Positions 17,868 to 27,645 are shown, counted from the stretch's first letter. The stretch: DNA of 64,000 nt from Actinomycetota bacterium (GCA_021324045.1 JAJPJV010000026.1:1-64000); one strand, 5' to 3'. Notes: a model not told the origin generated them from the letters alone. A program made the numbers and translations.

Positions 17868-18902
17868 ATGGTGTCGATGGCTCAGAATGGACCTGAGGTG
17901 ACGGAGGACCAGCGTCGCCGCTCCAAGCGCGTTGTCGTCGCCTTCGACGGCTCTGCGGCTTCGGAGCGTGCGCTCGCCTGGGGGCTGGCCGAGGCCGAGC
18001 TCCGACATGCCACGCTTCACGTCGTTTCTGCATGGACCGTGCCCGCGACGGCCCTGGCAGGGGTCAGCGTCACGCCCTCGGTGGGCACCGAGCTCCAACG
18101 TGCTGCAGAGGACATGCTCGACGAGGCGTTGTCGAAGTTGCCCAGCGGATCCGGCGTCCCGGTCCTGCGCGAGGTCACTGCAGGACAGCCGATCCCTGTC
18201 ATCCTCCGAGCGAGCGAGGGTGCCGAGCTCCTGGTCATGGGGACCCGCGGGCGCGGCCCGGTGAGCGGCCTGCTGCTCGGATCCGTGAGCCAGTACGCCT
18301 CCGCTCATGCTCCTTGCCCGGTCGTGATCGTCCATGAGGCCACGACGACCCCGCGCCTTGGCCGTGTAGCTGGGGGGACTCCAGGCGGTGGCGAGCCCCC
18401 CGAGGGCCGCGAGCCCGCTCAGGGGGGTGCGTCATCGGCTGGAGCGCCAGCCGAGGCGTCCCCGAACGGTCCAGTCGAAGCTGGCCTTTTCGAGCTTTCC
18501 GAAGCCGAGTGCCTGGCGTTACTCGGAAGCGTCGAGGTCGGTCGGATCGCGATCGTCCACAGGGACGGCCGACCTGAGATCGTCCCGGTGAACTTCGTCC
18601 TCGATGGCCGTACGGTGGCGATCAGGACCGACTCTGCCGTGCTGCTGCGCGATGCACCCCTTGGCCACGTCGCTTTCGAAGCGGACTCCATCGACCCCGA
18701 GGCTCGGGAGGGTTGGGACGTGCTGGTGACTGGGGTGGCGACTGACATCACCGACAGTGTGGACCAATGGTCCCAAAACCTGCGCTCGACCGCACTGGTG
18801 CCCTGGGCACCGGGTGCCAAGGAGCGCTGGATAGCCATCATGAACCCCAGCATCAGCGGCCGCCGCCTTCGGCAAGCCCGGAGGAGCGCGCCAGCACGAT
18901 GA
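17868..18902 (+). CDS. Universal stress protein fused to a PPOX/flavin-split-barrel domain
   Basis: A 344-aa fusion. Residues 19-157 are a UspA domain with VVVAFDGSAASERAL and the ATP-binding loop GTRGRGPVSGLLLGSVS. A 48-residue Gly/Pro/Ala linker follows. Residues 206-337 form a pyridoxamine-phosphate-oxidase-like split barrel (ECLALLGSVEVGRIAI, PVNFVLDGRTVAIRT) of the kind that binds FMN or F420 in actinobacteria. The partner domain suggests a redox-linked stress function. It is divergent from a DosR-like regulator and its stop overlaps the CoA-transferase start (ATGA). Domain calls are firm; cofactor and substrate are unknown. Confidence 0.85.
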   Translation: MVSMAQNGPEVTEDQRRRSKRVVVAFDGSAASERALAWGLAEAELRHATLHVVSAWTVPATALAGVSVTPSVGTELQRAAEDMLDEALSKLPSGSGVPVLREVTAGQPIPVILRASEGAELLVMGTRGRGPVSGLLLGSVSQYASAHAPCPVVIVHEATTTPRLGRVAGGTPGGGEPPEGREPAQGGASSAGAPAEASPNGPVEAGLFELSEAECLALLGSVEVGRIAIVHRDGRPEIVPVNFVLDGRTVAIRTDSAVLLRDAPLGHVAFEADSIDPEAREGWDVLVTGVATDITDSVDQWSQNLRSTALVPWAPGAKERWIAIMNPSISGRRLRQARRSAPAR

Positions 18903-20029
18903 GCGGTCCGTTGCAGGGTCTTCGAGTCGTCGAACTCGGTGGCATCGGGCCAGGGCCGTTCGCGGCGATGGTCCTTGCTGACATGGGCGCTGAGGTCATC
19001 CGAATCGAACGCCCAAGCGGTCAGAACTTCGTCAACCAGAACCTGGCGATGAATCGCAGTCGGCCAGGAGTAGTGGTCGACCTTCGGCACCCTGATGGCG
19101 TCGATGCGGTTCTGCGTCTCGTTGCGCGAGCCGACGCGCTCATCGACCCATACCGTCCGGGCGTCACCGAGCGCCTTGGGGTGGGCCCCCAGACTTGCCT
19201 TGTTCGCAATCCTAGGCTCATTTACTGTCGAATTACGGGTTTCGGGCAGGAAGGTCCCTTGGCGACCTGTGCTGGCCACGACATCAATTACTTGAGCATG
19301 AGCGGCTTGCTTCATGCCGTTGGCCGATCGGACTCTCCTCCGGTCCCACCACTCAATCTCGTTGCCGATTTCGCTGGTGGTGGCCTACTCCTGGCATTCG
19401 CGGTTGTCGCGGGCGTCCTTGAAGCGCGTTCTTCTGGGAAGGGCCAGACCGTCGATGTCAGCATGCTCGACGCTGCGGCGCTCTCTGGAACGTTCATCTA
19501 TGGGCTGCTGGCAGCCGGGATGTGGAGCGATGCTCGAGCGAACAATCTCTTGGACGGGGCCAACCCCGTCTATGACACCTACGAGACGGCCGACGGGCAG
19601 TATCTCGCCGTCGGAGCCCTGGAACCCGAGTTCCAGAGCCAGCTCTTCGAACGCCTGGGATACGACGGTGAGCCTTGGTTCGGTCTCGACCATCACGACG
19701 ATTGGCCCGCCCGCAAAGCTGCGCTGACGGCCATCTTCCGCCAGCGGACCCGAGCAGAGTGGCTCGAGCTGTTGGAGGGGTGCGATGCCTGCGTTACCCC
19801 TGTGCTCTCGCTGCACGAGGCACCCATGCACGAACACAATCGTGTGCGAGGAACGTTCGCTGACCTCGGGGGCGTCATCCAGCCAGCGCCCGCTCCACGG
19901 TTTTCCCGCACGCCTGGACGGATTTCGTCCCTGCCCGCCGAGCGCGCCGCCCTCGAGGAGGTTCTGGCTCCCTGGGGTTTCGACGGGGATGAGGTCGCAG
20001 CATTGCGGGCTGCCGGCATCCTGGGCTGA
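18899..20029 (+). CDS. CaiB/BaiF family III CoA-transferase (alpha-methylacyl-CoA racemase-like)
   Basis: A 376-aa family III CoA-transferase/racemase. It begins LQGLRVVELGGIGPGPFAAM and has the family landmarks MGAEVIRIERP, NRSRPGVVVDLRHP, ITGFGQEGP and GHDINYL with the catalytic Asp region, which favours alpha-methylacyl-CoA racemase (AMACR) over formyl-CoA transferase. That would fit branched fatty acid or sterol side-chain breakdown. The ATG start overlaps the preceding stop by 4 bases, so it is translationally coupled to the USP fusion, an unusual partnership. Confidence 0.85.
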   Translation: MSGPLQGLRVVELGGIGPGPFAAMVLADMGAEVIRIERPSGQNFVNQNLAMNRSRPGVVVDLRHPDGVDAVLRLVARADALIDPYRPGVTERLGVGPQTCLVRNPRLIYCRITGFGQEGPLATCAGHDINYLSMSGLLHAVGRSDSPPVPPLNLVADFAGGGLLLAFAVVAGVLEARSSGKGQTVDVSMLDAAALSGTFIYGLLAAGMWSDARANNLLDGANPVYDTYETADGQYLAVGALEPEFQSQLFERLGYDGEPWFGLDHHDDWPARKAALTAIFRQRTRAEWLELLEGCDACVTPVLSLHEAPMHEHNRVRGTFADLGGVIQPAPAPRFSRTPGRISSLPAERAALEEVLAPWGFDGDEVAALRAAGILG

Positions 20030-20349
20030 CCGCTGGCCCAGCGTCTTCTTGGGCCCATTGGCGCTCTTCGGGCTTGAGGGGACGTGCCACGCGCTGGCGA
20101 GGGGCCTTGGATCGGCGTCCTTGGAGCGCTGTACTGAGCTCGCCGCGCAGCGAGGTCTTGCCGACCGGTGGCTTCATGACGTGCCGACAGCAACGCCCTC
20201 GTCGCTTCCGCGCACTCCTTGGAACCAGTCGTAGCGACGGTGACGATCGCTGCGGTCGGCGGGCACAGTCGCCGTTCCCGCCCCAGTTGGGGGTTTCTGA
20301 GCCATGACGCTGTGTGAGGGAGCGGCGAGGAGAGTCGCTGGGGCTCCAA
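20030..20349. other. Convergent intergenic region
   Basis: About 320 bases between two convergent genes. A 6-bp stem, CTGGGC (20021-20026) with GCCCAG (20036-20041), overlaps the CoA-transferase stop and may aid termination, but no T-run follows. No other gene or RNA could be supported. Confidence 0.3.
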
Positions 20350-21738
20350 TCAGGGCAGCCGTTTGAGGATCCAGCGCTTGATCCTCGTATAGGGCGGGTA
20401 CTGCACCGGAGGGTCGGGGTGTGACGGCTTGAAGAGCACCGCACGTTGATGGCTGAACGTCTCGAAGCCGGCACGACCGTGGTAGCTGCCCATCCCACTT
20501 GCGCCGACGCCTCCGAAGGGCAGGCCGGGGACCGCGGTGTGGAGCACCGTGCAATTCACTCCGACGCCACCCGAGGACGTGCCGGCCAGCACGCGCTCGG
20601 CCACGTCCTTCGAGCGGGCGAATACGTAGAGGGCGAGGGGACGCTCCCTGTCGGAGACGATGTTCATCGCCTCGTCCATGTCGCGAACGCTCATGACAGG
20701 CAGGATCGGCCCGAAGATCTCGTCGTCCATCAATGGGTCGTCGGGACGGACCCCGGTCACGACGGTCGGAGCGATGTAGCGTTCAGCTCGGTCAGTCTCG
20801 CCGCCGAACGCGACCACTCCGGTGGTTGCCTGGAGCAGTCCGGTGATGCGATCGAAGTGACGGTCGTTGACGATCCGGGCATAGTCACGGCTCTGTTTTG
20901 GATGTTCTCCGTAAAACGCGCGTATTTCGGCGCGTAGCGCATCGACAAAGGCAACCTCGACGTCTTGGTGCACGAGCGCGTAGTCGGGCGCGACGCAGGT
21001 CTGTCCCGCATTGAGGTACTTGCCCCAGGCAATACGGCGCGCTGCGACGCGGAGGTCTGCCGAGGCGTCCACGAGCGCCGGGCTCTTACCACCGAGCTCG
21101 AGGGTCACCGGGGTGAGGTGTTTGGCCGCCGCTTCCATGACGAGCCGGCCGACGCTCGCGTTGCCAGTGTAGAAGATCGTGTCGAAGCGCTCATCGAGGA
21201 GCTCCCGGGTCTCTTCTGGCCCCCCTTCGACGAGCGCGATCGCGCGTGCGTCCAGGTGGCAGTGCGCAAGGCGAGCGAGGACCGACGAGGTGGCGGGTGC
21301 GAGCTCCGATGGCTTTCCGATCACGCAGTTGCCGGCTGCGACCGCCGAGGCCATGGGGAGCAGAAGGAGCTGGACGGGGTAATTCCACGGCGCGATCACC
21401 AGCGCCAACCCCAGCGGCTCGCGAACGATCCGGGCCCGCCCCGGTCGCTGGACCAAGGGGACGGCAACTCGCTCGGGCCTTGCCCATCGGTCAAGGTTGC
21501 GGAGCATGACGTCGATCTCGGCCGAGACGAAGGAGAGGTCGGTGAGGCGTGCCTCGACGGCGGGCTTGCCGAGGTCGGCGTACATTGCCGCGAGCAGTTC
21601 CTTCTCGCCGGCCGCGAGCAGTTCCTTCATCGCGTGGAGTTCCTTCTTGCGCCACGCGAGCGGACGCGTGAGCCCGCTTTCGAACGTTGCCCGCAGCCCT
21701 TCGACGATCTCGTGGCGCGTGGTCACGTCAGCCGTCAC
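20350..21738 (-). CDS. Aldehyde dehydrogenase family protein (fatty-aldehyde type)
   Basis: A 462-aa NAD(P)-dependent aldehyde dehydrogenase. It has the N-site PWNYP (Asn119), LELGGKSP with the general base Glu214, and AGQTCVAPDY with nucleophile Cys248. The tail YPPYTRIKRWILKRLP matches class 3/fatty-aldehyde enzymes such as YwdH/AldH and human ALDH3. The GTG start at 21738 follows GGGGAGG and overlaps the end of the SDR gene by 11 bases, so the pair is coupled. Oxidation of a long-chain aldehyde made by the SDR partner is likely. Confidence 0.92.
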   Translation of the reverse strand: MTADVTTRHEIVEGLRATFESGLTRPLAWRKKELHAMKELLAAGEKELLAAMYADLGKPAVEARLTDLSFVSAEIDVMLRNLDRWARPERVAVPLVQRPGRARIVREPLGLALVIAPWNYPVQLLLLPMASAVAAGNCVIGKPSELAPATSSVLARLAHCHLDARAIALVEGGPEETRELLDERFDTIFYTGNASVGRLVMEAAAKHLTPVTLELGGKSPALVDASADLRVAARRIAWGKYLNAGQTCVAPDYALVHQDVEVAFVDALRAEIRAFYGEHPKQSRDYARIVNDRHFDRITGLLQATTGVVAFGGETDRAERYIAPTVVTGVRPDDPLMDDEIFGPILPVMSVRDMDEAMNIVSDRERPLALYVFARSKDVAERVLAGTSSGGVGVNCTVLHTAVPGLPFGGVGASGMGSYHGRAGFETFSHQRAVLFKPSHPDPPVQYPPYTRIKRWILKRLP

Positions 21739-22663
21739 GTTCCTCCCCTTCCAACGCGCCGCTGCCCGGTCGCTCCGGCGTCTTCGGCGACCGGTTGTCA
21801 CCGGTCGCCGGTACGATCGGTGCCGGCGCGCCGTCCTCGATCTGTGCCGCTCGTGATTTTCCGGCGAAGTGGTCCATCGAGGCGTTGACCCCGAAGAGGT
21901 CCATGACCCAGTCGAAGGCCCGCGTCGGCAAGGCCCGAAGCACCGGGAGCAGGCGTACGATCGGGGGAAGCACGAGGACGCGGCGGTCGTGAGCGACGGC
22001 GTCTGCAATGCGCATCGCGACATCTTCGGTCCGCAGGATCGGCAGGAGGAACGGCACCCGGGTCTGGACGCCGCGGAACATCTCAGTATCGACGTAGTAC
22101 GGGCACACGGCCGTCGTGACGACATGGGGTGCGAGGCGGCGGAGTTCGGCACGCAGCGACTCGTCGAAGCCGACCGCTGCGTGCTTCGAGGCCGAGTAGT
22201 CCGTCTGGCGTGCGACGCCGACAAGGCCCGCTGCCGATGCGATGGTGACGATGTGGCCTCGTCCGGCCTCGATCATCGCAGGAAGGAATGCCCTCGTCAC
22301 CCAGAAGAGTGCGAGGACGTTGACGTCGAAGGTGTGCCTGATCATCGCTTCGGGGATGTCGAGGAAGTTCGCTCCGCTCACGACCCCGGCGTTGTTGACC
22401 AACACCGTCACATCTCCTACTTCCTGACGCACCTGGGCGGCCGTGCGCGTCACAGTGGCCGGGTCGGTGACGTCGCAGGGGTAGCCGAATGCTTTGCCGT
22501 TGCCAGCGCGTCGCAACTCGTTCACGACTCCGGCCAGGCGCTCTTCGTCGATGTCCCAGACGACCACGACCGCGCCCCGCCGGGCGAACTCGAGTGCAAG
22601 GGACCGGCCGATCCCGGATGCGCCACCGGTCACAAGGCTGACTCGGTCGCGCACATCGGTCAT
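21728..22663 (-). CDS. SDR family NAD(P)-dependent oxidoreductase
   Basis: A 311-aa classical short-chain dehydrogenase. The cofactor loop TGGASGIG is at residues 12-19, Asp37 after the second strand favours NAD, NNAG is at 90-93, and the catalytic set is Ser143, Tyr156 and Lys160 (YSASK). The C-terminus is extended by a disordered tail of about 40 residues. It is the first gene of a pair with an aldehyde dehydrogenase, which suggests stepwise oxidation of an alcohol to an acid. Confidence 0.9.
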   Translation of the reverse strand: MTDVRDRVSLVTGGASGIGRSLALEFARRGAVVVVWDIDEERLAGVVNELRRAGNGKAFGYPCDVTDPATVTRTAAQVRQEVGDVTVLVNNAGVVSGANFLDIPEAMIRHTFDVNVLALFWVTRAFLPAMIEAGRGHIVTIASAAGLVGVARQTDYSASKHAAVGFDESLRAELRRLAPHVVTTAVCPYYVDTEMFRGVQTRVPFLLPILRTEDVAMRIADAVAHDRRVLVLPPIVRLLPVLRALPTRAFDWVMDLFGVNASMDHFAGKSRAAQIEDGAPAPIVPATGDNRSPKTPERPGSGALEGEERDG

Positions 22664-23101
22664 TGGGCCAGTCTGCCAGGGCTTCGAATGCCTCGGCACG
22701 GGCATGCGTGGACCTGGCCGCCGAGCCGTCGCCGCGGGGGCTTGGCCCCCCCACCTCGCCGGCATCGGCGGTGTCGCGGCGATCGAGTGAGCCAGGCGCA
22801 GGGGGCTCGCGGCTGCAGCCGACCACGGCCATGGGACTGGTCCTGCCGTCTCCAGCGCGAGGGTCGAAGGGCCTCGGATGCAGACCATGTCGGGCGCTGA
22901 TGGCTCTACCTTCCTTTCTCAACGGGAGCTCCGGCGGGGATCGCTCGGCGGTGCTTGTCCTTTGAGGACTGATGTGAGACGGCGACCCCGGTGGGGAGCC
23001 CGGGAGGCCTGACGCCTACCACGGTGTCGTCCCACGAGGACTGGTCCATCGGCACGGCGCCGTGCCTCCGGCAGCCCGGTCAGACGATCGAAGGAGGTTC
23101 G
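22664..23101. other. Gene-poor region upstream of the SDR operon
   Basis: About 440 bases. It must carry the SDR promoter on the minus strand. A GC-only hairpin-like run (GGGGGCTTGGCCCCCC, near 22736-22751) has no T-tract. The right end leads into the IS110-type remnant. No intact gene is supported here. Confidence 0.4.
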
Positions 23102-23360
23102 GTGCTCGGAGTAGGGAGCGATTTCGCCGAAGAGTTCCACCTAGTGGCGCTCGGCCGGCCCGGCGGGGGTGATCGAGATCCGCCGGGTCGAGCGCTCCAG
23201 AGGACCTTCGCCGGCTCTTCGAGAAGCTCGCGGAGCTCAAGCCCGACCCGGGAAGGTGCGCGTCGTGCTCGAGACCCGACCCGGGATGCTCATCGACGCT
23301 GGTTCCAGCGTCGCGGCGGTGAACCCCGACCTCGTCAGACGCCGCAGGGGTCCGGCGTCC
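23102..23360 (+). pseudogene. Decayed N-terminal part of an IS110-family transposase
   Basis: Pieces of the IS110 DEDD transposase N-terminus read in three frames. From the GTG at 23102 (GAAGGAGG in front) one reads VGSDFAEEFHLVALGRPG. A shift near 23168 gives VIEIRRVERS, a second frame gives RRLFEKLAELKPDPG, and a third shift returns to VRVVLETRPGMLIDAGSSVA then VNPDLVRRRRGP. The order matches the intact family, but the frames do not, and at least a few residues are missing after MLIDA. Nothing of the C-terminal Ser domain follows. It is an old, dead insertion next to tRNA-Arg. Confidence 0.7.
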
Positions 23361-23475
23361 AGCGGCTCCGGCCGCCCATCCCCCACGGCGAGGAGACCCG
23401 CGCTGAGGGCCGCCACCGCGCGTCATGTCGTTGCGCATGCCAGGTGGCGAAAGTTCGCGCCCTGGCACGGTCTGG

Positions 23476-23547
23476 CGCCCCAGGCAGGACTCGAACCTGC
23501 GCACCCGGCTCCGGAGGCCGGTGCTCTATCCACTGAGCTACTGGGGC
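23476..23547 (-). tRNA. tRNA-Arg (anticodon CCG)
   Basis: A full cloverleaf on the minus strand: acceptor GCCCCAG/CTGGGGC, D-stem GCTC/GAGC, anticodon stem CCGGC/GCCGG around the loop CTCCGGA, and T-arm GCAGG-TTCGAGT-CCTGC. The anticodon CCG reads CGG (Arg). 72 nt plus no encoded CCA. It sits between the IS110 remnant and lysA. Confidence 0.97.
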
Positions 23548-23605
23548 TCCGAGTCGACCGATGCTCGGCTCGGTCGAGGAGCACTCCACCGTATCGTGTA
23601 GCCCA

Positions 23606-24961
23606 ATGACAACCAGCCCCGGGGCGCGCGCGGTCAGTCGGCGGACCCATGGCGTGGAGGGCGTTCGTCGTCCCAGGGAGGCCCCACTGGAGTCGCACCT
23701 GCTTCCTACAACGGCGGCCATCGGGCCCGATGGCCGGCTGTCGGTCGGAGGGATCGATCTCGTCGAGCTCGCACAGCGGTTCGGTACGCCGCTTTTCGTT
23801 TACGACGAGACTCACCTACGACTTCGTTGCCGCGAGGCGGTGAAGGCATGGGGCGACGGGGTCGCGTACGCAACGAAGGCATTCCTGTGCAAGGCAATGG
23901 CGAGAATCGCCCATGAAGAAGGCCTGTGTCTCGACGTGTCGACGGGCGGTGAGTTGCACGTGGTGCTCGCCGCTGGTGTCCCACCTGACCGAATCGTTGT
24001 GCATGGGAACAACAAGTCCGAAGAGGAGCTGGCGCAGGCGCTGGAGGTCGGGGTCGGCCGGATCGTCGTGGACTCCTTCGACGAGATCGAGCGACTCGGG
24101 CGGCTCACGGATGTGGCGAGGTACGGGACTCGTCGACCAAGGGTCCTGGTACGCGTCACCCCTGGCGTGAAGGCCTACACCCACGAATTCGTACAAACGG
24201 GTCACGAGGACACAAAGTTCGGCTTCTCCGTCGCATCTGGAGCCGCCGCTGCAGCGGTGTCCGCGCTCGAGCTCCTTCCGGGCGTCGAGCTGGTAGGGGT
24301 TCACGCTCACATCGGCAGCCAGGTCTTCGAGACGTCTTCGTTCGAGCGAGCCGCTCACATCCTCGGCCGCTTCTTCGCGCCACTCGGGTTGCCCGAGCTG
24401 GTCGTCGGTGGCGGCCTTGGCGTGGCATACGTGAACGGTGAGCGGGCTCCGAGCCTGAGCGAGTGGGCGACCGCCACCAAGCGAGCGTGCCTCGCTGCGG
24501 GCGTCGACCCCACGACCCGGATCACTGCAGAGCCCGGTCGCTCGATCGTCGCGACCGCCGGCATCACCTTGTACCGCGTGGGGACCATCAAGGAGCTGCC
24601 GGGTATCCGGACCTACGTCGCGGTCGACGGCGGAATGAGCGACAACCCGCGACCGGTGCTCTATGGGAGCGGGTATGAAGCATTTCTTCCCCGTGCCGCT
24701 CACGCTTGGCGCCCCCGAGCTGTTCGAGTCGTCGGCAAGCACTGCGAGACCGGTGACGTGGTCGTGGCCGAGGCGCAGGTTCCCTCGGATCTCAAGGTCG
24801 GCGACATTCTCGCGACGCCGGTCACCGGCGCCTACGGGTATGCGATGGCCTCCAACTACAACAAGGTCACCCGTCCAGCAGTCGTCTTCGTGAGCGATGG
24901 GGAAGCGAGAGAGGTCGTTCGGCGAGAGACCGTCGAGGACTTGCTCCGCCTCGACCGTTGA
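23606..24961 (+). CDS. lysA: Diaminopimelate decarboxylase
   Basis: A 451-aa PLP enzyme for the last step of lysine synthesis, meso-DAP to lysine. Lys91 in AYATKAF binds PLP. GVHAHIGSQ, VGGGLGVAY, AEPGRSIV and GKHCETGD give the glycine-rich phosphate site and the active-site Cys, and YGYAMASNYN is near the end. The ATG at 23606 lies 8 bases after TATCGT (23592-23597) with no Shine-Dalgarno, which suggests a leaderless message. First gene of lysA-hom-thrC. Confidence 0.96.
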   Translation: MTTSPGARAVSRRTHGVEGVRRPREAPLESHLLPTTAAIGPDGRLSVGGIDLVELAQRFGTPLFVYDETHLRLRCREAVKAWGDGVAYATKAFLCKAMARIAHEEGLCLDVSTGGELHVVLAAGVPPDRIVVHGNNKSEEELAQALEVGVGRIVVDSFDEIERLGRLTDVARYGTRRPRVLVRVTPGVKAYTHEFVQTGHEDTKFGFSVASGAAAAAVSALELLPGVELVGVHAHIGSQVFETSSFERAAHILGRFFAPLGLPELVVGGGLGVAYVNGERAPSLSEWATATKRACLAAGVDPTTRITAEPGRSIVATAGITLYRVGTIKELPGIRTYVAVDGGMSDNPRPVLYGSGYEAFLPRAAHAWRPRAVRVVGKHCETGDVVVAEAQVPSDLKVGDILATPVTGAYGYAMASNYNKVTRPAVVFVSDGEAREVVRRETVEDLLRLDR

Positions 24962-24989
24962 CACCCGAGCGGAGTGCGAGACTAAGGAC

Positions 24990-26351
24990 GTGACGTCGAA
25001 GAAACCGGCCGGCCGGGTACGTGTCGCCCTCCTGGGATGTGGCAACGTCGGTGCCTCGCTGGCCTCGATGTTGACAGATCCGAACCGTCTGGCTGAGATC
25101 GAGATGCACGCTGGCGTCTCGCTGGAGCTGGCGGGGGTTGCGGTCGCCAGTCTCACGGAGCGGCGGCCAAGTCTTCTGGGCGTGCCCGCACAGCTTCTGA
25201 CCGACGATGCCAAGGGGCTTGTCGAGCGTGACGACATCGATGTCGTGGTGGAGCTCATTGGCGGCATTGACCCCGCTCGTGACCTCATCGAAGCCGCCCT
25301 TCGCGCTGGACGTCCGGTTGTGACCGCGAACAAGGCGCTTCTGGCGACTGTCGGCAGTGAGCTCGCCGATCTTGCGGCATCCAACGGGGTGGAGCTGCTT
25401 TACGAGGCATCGGTGGCCAGCGCGATACCCCTCATTCGCCCGCTCCGTGAGTCGCTTGCTGCCGAGCGGATCACGCGGGTTACCGGGATCGTGAACGGGA
25501 CCACGAACTTCATCCTCACGAGGATGGCAGAGAGCGGTGAGGATTATCACGAAGCGCTTGCAGAGGCGCAGAGGCTCGGTCTCGCCGAACGCGACCCGAC
25601 CTACGACGTCGAGGGCGGCGATGCGGCGGCCAAGATCGCCATCCTCGCGAGCTTGGCATTTCGGCGGGAGGTGAGAGCGAGCGATGTCTATGTCGAAGGG
25701 ATCACCGCCGTCCGCCCGATCGACATCGAGTTCGCCGCGCACCTGGGGTACGCGGTCAAGCTTCTCGCGGTCGCAGAGCTTGTCCAGGGTGGTCCCGATC
25801 TCTCTGTCCGGGTCCATCCGGCGATGGTGCCCAAGTCCCACCCACTCGCTGCGGTCCGCGGCGCGTACAACGCCGTGTTCATCGAAGGAGAGGCCTCCGG
25901 AGAGCTGATGCTCTATGGCCGAGGTGCAGGCGGTGCAGCGGCGGCCAGCGCTGTGTTAGGAGACTTGGTCGTTGCCGCGCGGCACCTGCGTTCCGGTGGC
26001 TCCTCGCCTGCCCCGTCTCGCCGTGGCCCTGTCAGTTTCCGTCCCCTCGAGGAGCTCTCGTCCATCTTTTACCTCAATGTCGACGTGGTCGACCGGCCGG
26101 GAGTGCTCGCTGCGGTTGCGACGGTCTTCGGCCATCATGGGGTTTCCATCCGCTCGATGGAACAGGTCGGACTCGGAGACGAAGCTCGGCTCGTGTTCTT
26201 GACCCACGTCGCGCGCGAGGGGTCCATGTTGGCCACGATCGAGGATCTCCATCACCTCGATGCCGTTGACCGTGTCGGCAGCGTGCTCCGGGTCATCGGG
26301 TCGTCGGACGCCCCGGATCCCAGTGCGGGGCCGGGGCTCGCACGCCCATGA
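24990..26351 (+). CDS. hom: Homoserine dehydrogenase
   Basis: A 453-aa enzyme reducing aspartate semialdehyde to homoserine. The NAD(P) site is [13 protein letters not shown], the catalytic region is [16 protein letters not shown] and [19 protein letters not shown], and a C-terminal ACT domain (about residues 360-440, from [17 protein letters not shown]) gives likely threonine feedback control. The GTG start follows AAGGA. thrC overlaps its stop by 4 bases (ATGA). Confidence 0.96.
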   Translation: MTSKKPAGRVRVALLGCGNVGASLASMLTDPNRLAEIEMHAGVSLELAGVAVASLTERRPSLLGVPAQLLTDDAKGLVERDDIDVVVELIGGIDPARDLIEAALRAGRPVVTANKALLATVGSELADLAASNGVELLYEASVASAIPLIRPLRESLAAERITRVTGIVNGTTNFILTRMAESGEDYHEALAEAQRLGLAERDPTYDVEGGDAAAKIAILASLAFRREVRASDVYVEGITAVRPIDIEFAAHLGYAVKLLAVAELVQGGPDLSVRVHPAMVPKSHPLAAVRGAYNAVFIEGEASGELMLYGRGAGGAAAASAVLGDLVVAARHLRSGGSSPAPSRRGPVSFRPLEELSSIFYLNVDVVDRPGVLAAVATVFGHHGVSIRSMEQVGLGDEARLVFLTHVAREGSMLATIEDLHHLDAVDRVGSVLRVIGSSDAPDPSAGPGLARP

Positions 26352-27397
26352 CCGCACGCAAGATCGCGTGGCGCGGAGTGGTCGAGGAGTACCGGCCCTT
26401 CCTGCCGATCCAGACGGGCGATCCCGTCGTCACCCTCTTGGAGGGCGGAACGCCGCTGATTCCCGCTCCGAGGTTGTCGGAGCGAGTCGGTGCCCAGGTT
26501 TGGCTGAAGCTCGAGGGAGCCAATCCCACCGGGTCGTTCAAAGACCGCGGGATGACGATGGCGATCTCGAGGGCCCTGGCCGAAGGCGCCAAGGCCGTCG
26601 TCTGCGCGTCGACCGGAAATACCTCAGCTTCTGCCGCGGCGTATGCAGCTCGGGCGGGACTGAGCTGCGTCGTGATCATTCCCGAAGGGCACATCGCGCT
26701 GGGAAAGCTGGCTCAGGCGCTCATTCACGGTGCGCGGGTGCTGCAGATCCGCGGCAACTTCGACGAGGCGCTCGAGATCGTTCGCCAGCTCCCCGAGCAC
26801 GCCCCTGTGACCGTGGTGAACTCGATCAATCCTTTCCGGATCGAGGGACAGAAGACGGGGGCGTTCGAAATCGTCGACGCGCTCGGCGATGCTCCTCACG
26901 TGCACTGCATCCCGGTGGGCAACGCAGGGAACATCACGTCGTATTGGCGTGGGTACTGCGAATACCGCATGGCGGGTCGCTCGACGCGCTTGCCGCGCAT
27001 GCTCGGCTTCCAGGCTGCTGGCGCAGCACCGATCGTGCTCGGTCACCGTGTCGAAGCGCCCGAGACGGTGGCGAGCGCCATCCGGATCGGAAACCCCGCG
27101 AGCTGGTATTCCGCGGTCGCCGCCGCAGCCGAGTCGGGAGGGAGCATTACGGCGGTGACCGACGAGCAGATCCTGACCGCGTACCGCTTTCTTGCCGAGC
27201 AGGAATCCGTCTTCTGCGAGGCAGCCTCCGCTGCCGCGGTCGCTGGCCTACTGCAATCAGAGGTCGCTAAGGACGAGACCGTGGTGTGCGTGCTGACCGG
27301 GCACGGTCTGAAGGACCCGGATCTGGCGATCAGCCAGATCGAGGTCCCGGTGGTCGTCGATGCACGAATCGAGGCGGTCCTTGCAGAGTTGACGTGA
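26348..27397 (+). CDS. thrC: Threonine synthase
   Basis: A 349-aa PLP enzyme that turns O-phosphohomoserine into threonine. PLP Lys65 is in PTGSFKDRG, and the phosphate loop is GNAGN in [15 protein letters not shown]. Its length matches the short actinobacterial type. It needs the product of homoserine kinase, but no intact thrB follows, although thrB normally sits here. The ATG overlaps the hom stop. Confidence 0.96.
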   Translation: MTARKIAWRGVVEEYRPFLPIQTGDPVVTLLEGGTPLIPAPRLSERVGAQVWLKLEGANPTGSFKDRGMTMAISRALAEGAKAVVCASTGNTSASAAAYAARAGLSCVVIIPEGHIALGKLAQALIHGARVLQIRGNFDEALEIVRQLPEHAPVTVVNSINPFRIEGQKTGAFEIVDALGDAPHVHCIPVGNAGNITSYWRGYCEYRMAGRSTRLPRMLGFQAAGAAPIVLGHRVEAPETVASAIRIGNPASWYSAVAAAAESGGSITAVTDEQILTAYRFLAEQESVFCEAASAAAVAGLLQSEVAKDETVVCVLTGHGLKDPDLAISQIEVPVVVDARIEAVLAELT

Positions 27398-27630
27398 CCA
27401 GAGCGATTGCTCCTCGCGAAGGCGTCGACGCTGCACCGGGATGGGTCTTCGCACGGGGAGGGCGGTCGCGACCCAAGGGCTCCCGTCCGGTCGCTCGTTT
27501 GCCGGCGGCGCGGGAATCGCACGAGGCAGGGCCTTGGCGATGCGGAGTCGTCGGCAAGGGCCATGGTGGCGGGCCGAGGCGTCCGACAAGGGGCCACGGG
27601 TTGCAAAGCATGGACGGTCTGGGAATAGGA
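27394..27630 (+). pseudogene. Possible degraded homoserine kinase (thrB) remnant
   Basis: thrB normally lies between thrC and rho in actinobacteria. Here the 462-base gap has no intact 280-320-aa frame. A GTG at 27394 overlaps the thrC stop (GTGA) and begins VTRAIAP...APGW, like the ThrB start (raxAPASSANLGPGFD). In another frame, at about 27530-27574, GLG..ESSA..AMVAG recalls the kinase phosphate loop GLGSSAAAVVAG. About 40 residues between the two blocks and the whole C-terminal half are absent. The resemblance is weak and partly by position; this could be plain intergenic DNA. Confidence 0.35.
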
Positions 27631-27645
27631 AGCTTGCTCTGAGTG

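Noticed and set aside
23816-25384. 522-aa minus-strand frame opposite lysA and hom
   Set aside because: Shadow of two strongly conserved genes.
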